In this document: one piece after another, positions 1-8,395 of the stretch
Position numbering within the stretch: the stretch's first letter is position 1
Layout: the number at the start of each line of letters is the position of its first letter
Origin: Venturia oleaginea
Lineage: Eukaryota > Ascomycota > Dothideomycetes > Venturiales > Venturiaceae
Assembly (NCBI GenBank): GCA_013176395.1
Contig: JABMLP010000007.1
Coordinates: 1,550,001-1,614,000 of the forward strand
Direction of reading: 5' to 3'
Length of the DNA: 64,000 bases
The notes under the pieces: model-generated
Databases searched by the model: none
The model's input: the letters and a program-made list of their open reading frames with translations, nothing else
What the model was told of the DNA's origin: nothing
Translations under genes and position numbers: made by a program

Positions 1-503
1 CTCAGCTAGCGAAAGTCCCTCCAGTACTTCAAAGCCCGAATTCCCAAGCGAAATAATCTCGATTGAGAACCCAAGTTCAACAGAGGTATCACCCGTCATC
101 CCGTCCGAATCATCTTCGTCAACGGGGGTGATTACCTCCGTGCCACCAACCACGCCTTATATCTTTGGTATTGGAACGCCTGTTCCGAGTAGCACTGATG
201 TGACGGCGCCTTCTACGTTCTTGACAGTCACGGCACCTTTGAAGCCGAGTGGTAGTGATGTATCTGGGTCTGGGTATACGTACATGTCGTATCCGGTCCC
301 GAGTTATGTGTCGTCGTCTTCTGGGGAGGCGGGGGCGGGGGCGGGTTGGAGTCTGGTATGTTTCCCTTTCTTATATTCTACCCTACTTACCTCATTTTAT
401 GTCATGGTGTTGAGTCTGGATGGGAATGAGAATGAATGAATGAATGATACTAATTGTGTTGTAGTGGCGTAGACATGGTCGAGCTCTCCTTCCTACTATC
501 TAA
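1..503 (+). CDS. 3' end of a Ser/Thr-rich, possibly surface, protein (partial)
   Basis: Frame 2 is open from the left edge and rich in Ser, Thr and Pro, with Ser runs and short repeats of PSS/TS type. A likely intron at 356-464 (donor GTATGT, branch-like TACTAAT, acceptor TTGTAG) joins the ORF to a short last exon, 465-503. That exon encodes about 12 residues ending in LLPTI and a TAA stop. The composition suits a cell-wall, mucin-like or secreted protein, but neither a signal peptide (which would lie outside the window) nor a clear GPI signal can be seen. If the intron is not removed, the ORF ends at 437-439 instead. No family is recognised. Only the presence of a coding Ser/Thr-rich tail is supported; the function is unknown. 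Confidence 0.4.
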
Positions 504-1594
504 GAACCGGTACGATCGTGATAACGACGATACATGAAGGGCTTCAATGCGACATGAGTTCTAGTGTTAGGTGGGGGTGGGGCTACTACCAATCTTTCTC
601 TTCTCAACTTTCTTTAAAGGTTTTCTTTGGCTTGGAGATTATTGTCGCCGACTGCACTGTCTCGAAAAGTTTCGTTTCGTTTTCTTTTCTTTCCTCGATG
701 AGGGCTTACACGTGGTAATAATAATCAGATTTTACGTGGTATGTTATGGCTGCTGTGCCGTGTGCCCGCAATTTCTATCTACAATCGCAAAAACCCAACT
801 CTCTGGGATGAAAAAGCCTCTCGGATCTATCCTGAGCGGAATCCATACGGTGCGTAAGGGGGCCATCAACGGTCCGGTCCCTTCGCTATCTTGACGTCTC
901 TCGACTTGGCGGTACACCTACTCTTACTTATGCCCCCTACTTTACTACCCAGGTCATCTATCCTACTCCCGCCAGTACAGCTCCTCTACGGCTCCTAAGC
1001 CATGTCCTCTGCCTAAAATCTGCTGTTGTTTCACATGAGAACCGTCATGTACGGATATTTCCTATCCCCCGTACATACCACGCCTTAACCTGCCCTTTTT
1101 CCCTGTACCGGGGGTGGTCCTCCTCCTCCCCGCTCACTTTTCGATGTTACCCTGCCCTTTTTCCTTCTCCTCCTGCTCTTTGCCTTCTCTATTCCGCTCA
1201 CTTTTCGATGTTGCCCTTCCCTTTATCCTCCGGCTCCTGTTGCGGCCCCTTTGGACTCTCGCGCCATCGTTGGTGGTAGGTGAGGTGATGTCTCTTCAGA
1301 CTTTGGCGTAGTAGATAAGGTAGGTGAGGTAGGTAAGGTAGGTGAGGTGGAGTCTCTTCAGACTATTGCGGAGGAGGTATCGGTACACGCCTGGTACAGG
1401 GTAGGTGAGGTGGTGTAGGAAGTAGGCAAGGTAGTAATCGTAGTTAAGAATTTTGGACTCTTTGTGCGGCCTTGGCGGGACTTGAACTCCTCCGACTCGG
1501 TGTCAGCGTGGTACTTCCAGTATACGTTGCTCTTCGTGTAATCGCTGTATTGCCATCTCTTACTGCGTACTGAGTTTTGCCTGTGTCCAGGAGC

Positions 1595-1695
1595 ATCGCT
1601 CGTGGTGTGGTAGAGTCCGCTCTACCAGGCAAACCACCACGACGTGCCGTCCGATGCCCGTGGAGGGTGAGTCCACGGACAGCGATTTCCATCGG
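1595..1695 (-). other. Potential double-pseudoknot RNA fold
   Basis: Read on the minus strand, four perfect stems occur in this order. Stem A is 1695-1690 with 1656-1651 (6 bp). Stem B is 1686-1681 with 1600-1595 (6 bp). Stem C is the hairpin 1678-1672/1664-1658 (7 bp, 7-nt loop). Stem D is the hairpin 1641-1635/1607-1601, continued by 1627-1620/1615-1608 (7+8 bp) with a 7-nt bulge and a 4-nt loop. The order P1-P2-P3-P1'-P4-P2' is that of the nested pseudoknot of HDV-like ribozymes. Against that identity: the joining segment that carries the catalytic cytosine is absent or only about 3 nt, P1 begins with a G-A mismatch, and P3 is longer than usual. The fold is seen in the sequence; an RNA function is inference. 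Confidence 0.3.
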
Positions 1696-1873
1696 CTCTC
1701 CCATCATCGTCGAGACGATATGGAAGGTTCGTAGCCTCCGCCTCGTGCAGGCTGGAAATTCGACTTTGGAGGCCTACACATGGTAATACATGTATCCAAT
1801 AGACCAACAATAAATAATTCACGTCTTTTCTTGATCATTCTTCCTTCCTTTCTTCCTCCCCCCTCAAACAAGC

Positions 1874-1901
1874 CAACAAACAAACAAACAAACAAACAAA
1901 C
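1874..1901. repeat. (CAAA)n microsatellite
   Basis: About six to seven units of the tetranucleotide CAAA or AACA lie in the gene-poor interval, next to a pyrimidine-rich tract. No function is apparent. Confidence 0.8.
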
Positions 1902-3218
1902 GGCGCGTCGATATATCCAACCTAAGCTTAACCCATCAGAATCACTAAAAGCCAAAAATACCTTATATAACAAGCCGGATAACTTCATCGTTGTATCTTG
2001 CTAACTAGTATACTGTACCAATATTACATATAAAATGCAAATGAGGTAGCGATAGATAGAGACCGTGCTGGTGTTCGTTAATAACACACTACCACCCAAG
2101 CCCTTCAAGCCAGGGCCATGAAACGCGCCCAAAAGCGCCAAACGAGCGAGATTCATACTAACAACGAATCCCACAATCTGCCCGTGTATAAAGAAAAGAC
2201 TCTTCACGACTAACAAGGATTTCAAATGCAGTCCAAGTACTTCATATAGCCGAGACGCTATTCCATTAGGTGATTGATGGCGATGGCGATGGTAACCGAT
2301 AGGACGAAATAGAAATAAAAAGGGAAAGTGTAAACTTGACTCCTTTAAATTCCTCTTGAATCACAAGGAAAGCATGGGCATCAGGTCAAATCCTAATGTG
2401 ACACCGTTTCATTTCTATTATTGCTAGGTTCCCGTCATGGATCTGTGTACCGTCCAAAGATGGCACGATTGCAAGGCTAATGGTAAATAGTTTTGGCCGA
2501 GGATGAGGCTGGCTGTCGCTTGCTGGTAATATTTTTCCCCTTGCTAATTGGCTTTCCCGTGTTACAAATGCAGGTTGTAAATCTTGTCTCTTATCGCATC
2601 TTACACTACAAAAGCGAGAAGAAACGTGCTATCGGTCATAATCTACCATGGTGTTGTGGAAAAGACTTGACATATTGGCCTTACTGTGGGGATTTGCAGC
2701 TCGCGTGCTCGATTCCTCCTGCTTTTGAAGCCGGAAGATTAGGTAGTCATGCCAATAGCATCAGGAAGATGCAGAAGGCCACAGTAGCAGCGGGACAGAG
2801 ATCGCCAATAACTCCACAGCACTCTTTCTCGATAGCGTTCCCCTTTTTTGAAACTGGGGCGAGAAGGAGTGTGTGCATTTACTTGGCGCATTATAAGCAC
2901 GGCGGCAGAAATCTCCACACACTTGTGGTCGCAGCGTGGTTACCTGGATAGAGAGGGGTATTTGGAAGAGGCCTTTCAGAGGTTAACGACATGTTGGAAG
3001 CTGCTGGTTGCCATCGTGCTGAGCTCGAGAGAGACAGATATGCTTTGGATGGCTTGCTAGTGCTTTGAGTTTCACATCCTACAGTCCTTGAATGCGGCGC
3101 TTCTGGTGGTAGTGACGATAGCAGGCGGAGGGTTTTGAAAGGAGCAGAGGTGTAGATGGGAGGTGGTGAGATACAAACAGGGAACGAGCCTGAATTGAAA
3201 GGTTTGCCTAGTCAAGTT

Positions 3219-4621
3219 CTAGAGCTGCGCCTCCTTCTTGTCCTAGTACCAGTCAGAGGTTAGCAATACAGGTTGCCATTTTCGTACGCAATTAAATCTT
3301 CAATCATACCTTCGTTTGCTGAAACAATGTTTTAGCCTCTTTCCATTCCTCCTCGATGTCATATTCCCACAGCCACTTCATCCTGGTCTCCAAATTCGCC
3401 TTGATCTTCTCCCTTTCCTCTCCTACTAACTCCATTTCATACAACATCCCAGCCTCTCGGCTCGTCTTGACCAACTTTTGACTTCTCGGCCGCCTCACTT
3501 GATCGTATACTGCAAATGCTTTCGCAATGTCTTTCTTGTCCTGTACTTCCCCTAATAAATTGCTCATAATATAGCTATCTTCAATGCACATGCCTGCGCC
3601 TGCTCCTTGATGTGGTGTGGTGGCATGCGCAGCGTCACCGACGAGAGCAACGTTGCCGTCGTGATATGTTCGAGCGTTTGGGTGTTGGAAGAGGGCCCAT
3701 ATGTCTGGCTTCGAAAGGAGGGAGAGGATGCTGCGGACGGTGGGATTCCAAGAGGAGAAGGTAGAATACATCTTTTCCTTGTCTGCGGGAACGACCCAGT
3801 CTGGCAAGTCCCAGGATTCAGAGGAGGAAAAAGCAACAGCTGGCGTGGATTTGTTAGCAGGGGTCACGATAATTAATAAGCAACGAATTACCATTCATAG
3901 TCTTCCCCTTCTCAATCGGAAAGGTCAACATATGACCATGTCTTCCATAATACATCTGTGAGTTCTGTGCCTTTTCTGCTCCAAGCAATTCCCTCGCCTT
4001 GTCCATAGGTATGAGACCTCTGTATACATACTTCCCAGAGTACTGCGCCTTTGCGGCTGGGTCCTGCTCGCCTAGCAGGGTTAACCTCATTTTGCTCTTG
4101 ATTCCATCACACCCAAGAACTGCATCGTGTTTAGCTTCGGTCCCGTCTTGGAACTTGACAGTCACCCCCTCCCCATTTTGCTCATAGCCGGTTGCCCTCT
4201 TCCCAAACTTGGCAACCCCTTCAGGAAGCAACCGAACGAGTTCATCCAGGAAATGTGCTCTATGTACAGCGGTATGTCCGCCTTCGCAAGGCAGTTCTGT
4301 GATTAGGCCCCCCTGTCCCAGATCTTGTCCATACTGTATGCTGAACCAACAGCCACGTTTGTCCTGGCTTTGATTGAGGGTAGCTGCGTTCTGAAATCCG
4401 TCGTAAATATGAGGAGATATCAGTTTCATGGCACGAGAGGCATTGGGTCCAATAGAAACGCCAGCGCCGATCTCGCCAAACTTAGGAGCCGCTTCGTAGA
4501 GGGTTACTGGGACGCGGTTCTTAAGCAAAGCGAGAGTCAACGTTAGACCAGCGATACCTCCTCCCACCACTGCTATGTGGAAAGGCTTGCTCGGGGGTTG
4601 TGAGAAATCGGAAATTGGCAT
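3219..4621 (-). CDS. FAD-dependent monooxygenase (salicylate hydroxylase-like)
   Basis: Class A flavoprotein monooxygenase of the PHBH fold, which uses NAD(P)H and O2 to hydroxylate aromatic or polyketide substrates. Exons: 4621-3892, 3839-3310 and probably 3242-3219, giving about 427 aa. The first intron is clear (donor GTAATT, branch CTGCTAAC, acceptor CAG). Without the last intron (GTATGA...CTAG, 67 nt) the protein would stop at 3304 after QQTKV; spliced, it ends KDKKEAQL. Visible motifs: FAD dinucleotide fold GGGIAG at residues 20-25, the DG motif GCDGIKSK near 170, and the GD motif GNVALVGDAAHATTPHQG near 305-322 that contacts the FAD ribityl chain. No targeting signal is seen. It is divergent from the pyroglutamyl peptidase gene across about 820 bp. 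The substrate cannot be told from sequence; salicylate hydroxylase is only the closest familiar type. Confidence 0.85.
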
Positions 4622-5441
4622 TTCGTGAGGGCTAAAGCTGTAGTACGATTAGGCGTATACCTAGGCAATCTGAACTTAGTCCGTGGAAGTATCGATTTGG
4701 AGAATGAACGGGAAAAAAAGACATTCCAGTAAAGAATTCAGCTTTTGAAGATGGTTTTCTCATAAACTGCTTGCCCAGACTGCCAATAATGGTGATGATT
4801 TAAGCGATTCCATGAGGGGAACGGAGAGATGGCCGTGATTCAATGGCCAAGTAAGGTTATCCCAGTAGATGTTGTGTGTAGTACGTACTTTGTCCAGAAA
4901 ATCATCTGAAGCCTCGGGGAGAAGGATATCCAAGGCACTCATTATTGGAAGAAAAGGAAGTAGTCGTCGGAAGATGAATCGGATGGAACGGCGTCCATCG
5001 GATGAGAGCCTGCAAGCTGAGTCTTGACACAAAGACCAAGACGTTTTGTCAGGCATGAATATTGTAGCCTGAGTGCTGAAGTGCTGGAGACTCGCTTATC
5101 GCCGACCAAACTTCTTCATTTCTGGTCCGTCTCGGCGTCCATAGCCGTCACGAAGACGATTCATGGCATCCCAACTGCAACACCCACTCTTCGGTCTCGA
5201 TGACACATTGTTTAATTCCCATGTACAAGACCTTGTTGCCTTCGTCATAGCGCTAGATCGGCCTCGCCTGCTCGCCACTCCTTTGCCGTCCATCTTACCG
5301 TAGTAGCTCTGTATTCCAGCTATAACTACATTGGTGCTATCACCTAAATAATTTGGGTCCCGCCCTTTTTCGAACTCGCTCTCTTCTTGCTCAGATCCTC
5401 TTGTGCTCCCGTCCAGGATCCATTTGCTGGCCGAGATCGGT
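4622..5441. promoter_or_regulatory. Divergent intergenic region between the monooxygenase and the pyroglutamyl peptidase
   Basis: 820 bp separate two divergently transcribed genes, so both promoters should lie here. ORFs on the minus strand (4760-5056 and 5096-5293) show no recognised motif and I do not call them genes. No specific regulator site was identified. Confidence 0.4.
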
Positions 5442-6548
5442 ATGGGAGATGCGAGCGTGCAAATACCGCTGAATGGTGTGGAAAATGCTCATAACGAGGA
5501 CAGAGAGGTGACAGTATTGGTTACTGGTTATGGAGTAAGTCTTACTTTTGTGAATTTTTGCTCTTTTCTTTGAAACTCTCGCTGGGCTTTTTGAAACCTC
5601 TTTTACTACTTTCAAATCGAGGCATTATAAGACACTGGGTATACTCCTGTAATTTCTATACTGTCAAGCTATCATAATGTGTTTGGTTGTCCGACTCCTT
5701 CCCTATTCAAGATCCGTTGCGCCTCTCAGTTTATTGATAATTTCTTGTTGATCGAGCATGCCAATTACTTGTGATTTAGGCAAATTTTTCGCTGACCAAT
5801 ACACCAGCCCTTCCTCAACCAAGTTCCAATAAACCCTTCCTGGTCCATCGCCTCGTTCCTCCCAGAAACAATCCCAGCAACACCCACTGGCCCCAAAATT
5901 CGCATCATAAAACACCCATACCCAATAAGAGTAGCCTACCAAACCGTCCTCGACCTCGTCCCGAAACTTCTCACGCCAACTGAAGGCGAAAAACAACCAG
6001 ATGTAATTCTCCATATCGGTCTCGCAGCCGGTCGACCCTTCTACACACTAGAACGCCAAGCTCCTCGATCACCATACTGGACCGGCCGCGACGTCGACAA
6101 CAACATCTTCAGCCAGGAGAAAACAGATCGACTATGGCCTCTTCTCGAATTTCCACAATTCCTCAAACCGACATTCGATGTTGATGATGTGTATGAGCGA
6201 TGGCAGAGTCATCTTCCTAATTCAAAGATCGATATCAGGCCGTCTTCTGATCCGGGGAATTTCTTATGTGGGTTCATCTATTATATGAGTATGAGTTGGT
6301 TCTGGAGGAAGCAGGCTGAGGAAAGACCGGTTATGTTTTTGCATGTGCCGCTTTTGACTGATGAGGAACAATTTGAGGAAGGGAAAGGTGTGGCGATTGG
6401 ATTGATCAAGGCGCTTGTTGAAAGTAGGACGGAGCTGGGGATTAAAGATCCGTTGAAGAGAGACGTTGATGAGATGGACGAGCCTATGGTCGCTGCTGAG
6501 GTCCCGATTGGAAAGGAGAATTATCAAGGTTGGGATGGGGTGTCGTGA
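5442..6548 (+). CDS. Pyroglutamyl peptidase I (peptidase family C15)
   Basis: Cytosolic cysteine peptidase that removes N-terminal pyroglutamate from peptides. Exon 1 is 5442-5534 (31 codons, ending VTGYG). The intron 5535-5807 starts GTAAGT and ends with a CTGAC branch and ACACCAG acceptor. Exon 2 is 5808-6548. The product is about 277 aa, somewhat longer than the roughly 210-aa bacterial enzymes because of a tail after the catalytic core. The join restores the family signature VTGYGPFLNQVPINPSW at the start of the fold. The catalytic triad is visible: Glu near 111 in LERQAPRSP, Cys185 in FLCGFIYYMS and His210 in MFLHVPLL. The 273-nt intron is long for this window but is supported by both exon contexts. 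Confidence 0.9.
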
Positions 6549-7256
6549 TCTTCTATCGATTGACATGGAGGAAGAGCACGCATTTGTTATGCTATGGTTT
6601 TGGTTGCTCCCACGATCATAGCTCGTTTGGAATGGTGGCACACATGGTTCGAAGCATCGATAACCCCTTAGCAACGAGGATACTACATGGTTTCAATAGT
6701 TCTTAAGCAACGAGGATACTATACGTTTTCGTCTTTACAAGGTCTCACATTAGCATAGGTTACCACTACGCAGACACCCATGTCAAGGTCTAGTCTCTTC
6801 TGTATCCACGGACAGGTTTTCAATTGGATCTCCATATTCAGTCTGACATTGCACAACCTCGCCCTCTCTCTGCTTTTAGGCATGCGCAATTGAACCACAT
6901 TACTCTGCAACTTCCTGTCTCTACTTTGTGGATGTACAGATATAATCTCAGACTCGGAGCAACAAACCAAACCGAGTCTATTCAGTGCGGCCTCCATCCA
7001 CCCAAATCGCTCCACGTCGCAGTCAGCACCATCATTCTAACCCAAAATTAGCCTTCAGACGCGGCTTCCCGCTACCAGTTCCTGGATCGTTCATACATCT
7101 AATCCCGTTACTACCATTTCAAGAATAACTTCCCCGCAATCATCATCCAACAAGCCAAGCTTCAAACTCCAGAACTATGATACATTACTTCCATCATCTA
7201 ATCAGCGATCAAACCCTATCATCTCCCAACGACCGACAGAAAGCTGTAAAGTCATC
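6549..7256. other. Intergenic, no gene seen
   Basis: This is the 3' flank of the pyroglutamyl peptidase gene and the 5' flank of the GST relic. It carries a short direct repeat (AGCAACGAGGATACTA near 6669 and 6709). ORFs on both strands lack recognisable motifs. Confidence 0.5.
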
Positions 7257-7560
7257 ATGAGCACCCAAGCCACACGTAGAATAATCCTCTACGATCTAGC
7301 CAGCAAAAAGGGCGTCTGTTTCTCCCCCGTCGTCGGGTGCATCCATCCCCTCGAACCTGTAAGCAAATCTCCCACAAAACCATCTCCTCGAATTTCCAAA
7401 TATAGAACCAACCCTAAAACCCCTCGCTCGGTAACGTCCTCCCCGCCGCTATCGCAAAAGAAAAATACCACGTCTCAACAATCCACCACTCCCTACTACA
7501 GCATAAATAAAAGGCTCACACTCCCTATGCCAATTCCCCGAAGTAACATACCTCTCCTCA
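7257..7560 (+). pseudogene. Glutathione S-transferase-like gene, decayed
   Basis: The reading starts convincingly (ATG at 7257, RRIILYDLASKKGVCFSPVV, a typical N-terminal thioredoxin-fold strand of fungal GST-like proteins). It then continues only by changing frame several times. Segments resembling the family are KQISHKTI near 7372, LEFPNIEPTLKPLA near 7390-7432 and KEKYHVSTIHHSLLQ near 7456-7500, each in a different frame and separated by stops. No splice signals join them cleanly. The similarity fades into a (TCCC)n microsatellite at 7559-7590, and the C-terminal helical domain is missing. The retrotransposon inserted about 370 bp downstream did not cause the breaks. The family assignment rests on remembered sequence patterns. 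Confidence 0.55.
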
Positions 7561-7591
7561 TCCCTCCCTCCCTCCCTCCCTCCCTCCCTCT
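7559..7591. repeat. (TCCC)n microsatellite
   Basis: About eight units of TCCC lie directly after the last recognisable piece of the GST-like relic. A related pyrimidine-rich tract follows near 7676-7695. Confidence 0.85.
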
Positions 7592-7956
7592 ATCTTACCA
7601 CGGGACCTCTATATCCACCCTCTAGTCCCAAGGCCGCGTTCACTCCTATCCCCATAGTCCGCGCAAAATAGTACTCTCCCTCCCCCTCTCTCCCTAAAAA
7701 CAGAAAAACAGAAAAGAGAGGGAGGGACGGGAAAGTATTTACGCATCTAAAATTAAAATAAAAACCAAACAACTACCTATTGACCCAGAAAGCTCCTATC
7801 TATTCCACTATACTCCTACCCACTTTTGATAAACTCTTCTTAACTGGAATGTAAGGGAGCGACGTCTGAAATAAGGATCTTGAGAGGATGGTAGATTTAG
7901 GGGTTTCCTGAGGGGGTAGAAGGGGTGGATAGGGAGGATTGAGATTGAGATTGAAT

Positions 7957-7961
7957 TGAAT
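7957..7961. repeat. Target-site duplication TGAAT, left copy
   Basis: The five bases TGAAT directly precede the left LTR and recur directly after the right LTR at 12258-12262, as expected for integrase-made staggered cuts. Confidence 0.9.
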
Positions 7962-8153
7962 TGTGAGAGGCGTGGTCGATATGTTTTTCAATTGACTATC
8001 CTGATTGACGAGTATTACAAACTTGAAGAAAAGAGAGAAAGACTAGAATACATGGTTTTATAATCAGTGGTGGTGGGGTTGTGGAATCTTCCAGCAGTTT
8101 CCAAAGGTTGAGAGCATAGCCGAGAACCACAATCTAGGCCATAGCCTGTGACA
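7962..8153 (-). repeat. 3' LTR of the retrotransposon
   Basis: 192 bp, identical by eye to 12066-12257. It begins TGTGAGAGGCG and ends GCCTGTGACA on the plus strand. Because the element is on the minus strand, this copy is its downstream LTR and should supply the polyadenylation function. Confidence 0.93.
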
Positions 8154-8176
8154 AATACCCTCCTTCTCCTCCTCCG
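8154..8176 (-). promoter_or_regulatory. Polypurine tract
   Basis: On the minus strand a purine-rich run (GGAGGAGGAGAAGGAGGG) lies immediately upstream of the 3' LTR, separated by TATT. This is where plus-strand DNA synthesis is primed in LTR elements. Confidence 0.7.
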
Positions 8177-8200
8177 CATTATTTCCTTCTTTTTCTCCTT

Positions 8201-8395
8201 CTATTGAGAGCTACGTCTTCTTCGTTTGTCACCCCGTTTGAATCTGCAAGAAGGCTTAGATGTGTCATTTTCTGCAACATATTGATCATAGGCCTCTGTA
8301 TCTTCTAGCTCTTTGGCTGATTCCCATGTAGGTCTTGTATAGCCAGCCCATTTGACCAATACTTGTAATCCGCCATTGTTTCGTTTTGCTGATCT
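8201..8395 (-). pseudogene. Chromodomain remnant, out of frame with pol
   Basis: Downstream of the pol stop, a different minus frame is open and reads GLQVLVKWAGYTRPTWES, followed by a basic tail ending RRRSSQ and a TAG at 8203-8201. The pattern (LVKW.GY...TWE) is the core of a chromodomain, which in chromoviruses sits at the C terminus of integrase and steers insertion to marked chromatin. Here the frame meets a stop just upstream and overlaps the pol ORF tail. It therefore looks like the 3' edge of an internal deletion that removed integrase and shifted the frame. Whether it is ever translated is unknown. Confidence 0.65.

Larger units (their letters stand above)
504..3218. other. Gene-poor interval with imperfect repeats
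   Basis: I see no convincing gene here. ORFs up to about 150 codons (for example 2493-2951) have unlikely composition and no recognisable motif. Visible structure: imperfect direct copies of a roughly 47-bp segment near 1131-1177 and 1195-1241; a GGTAGGTGAGGT-rich stretch at 1315-1350 flanked by two copies of GTCTCTTCAGACT (1289-1301 and 1351-1363); a CAAA microsatellite near 1874-1901; and the structured segment at 1595-1696, listed separately. On the minus strand near 1440-1570, one frame reads a protein-like stretch (KSNVYWKYHADTESEEF), which may be a relic exon of an old mobile element. Confidence 0.5.

Noticed and set aside
1465..1500. T-loop-like sequence on the minus strand (GGAGTTCAAGTCCC), possible tRNA end
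   Set aside because: The flanking bases cannot form a proper 5-bp T stem, and no acceptor, D or anticodon arm can be built upstream.
2493..2951. 152-codon plus-strand ORF
   Set aside because: Mixed composition without any family motif, start context or splice pattern, and an overlapping ORF in another frame. Probably chance.
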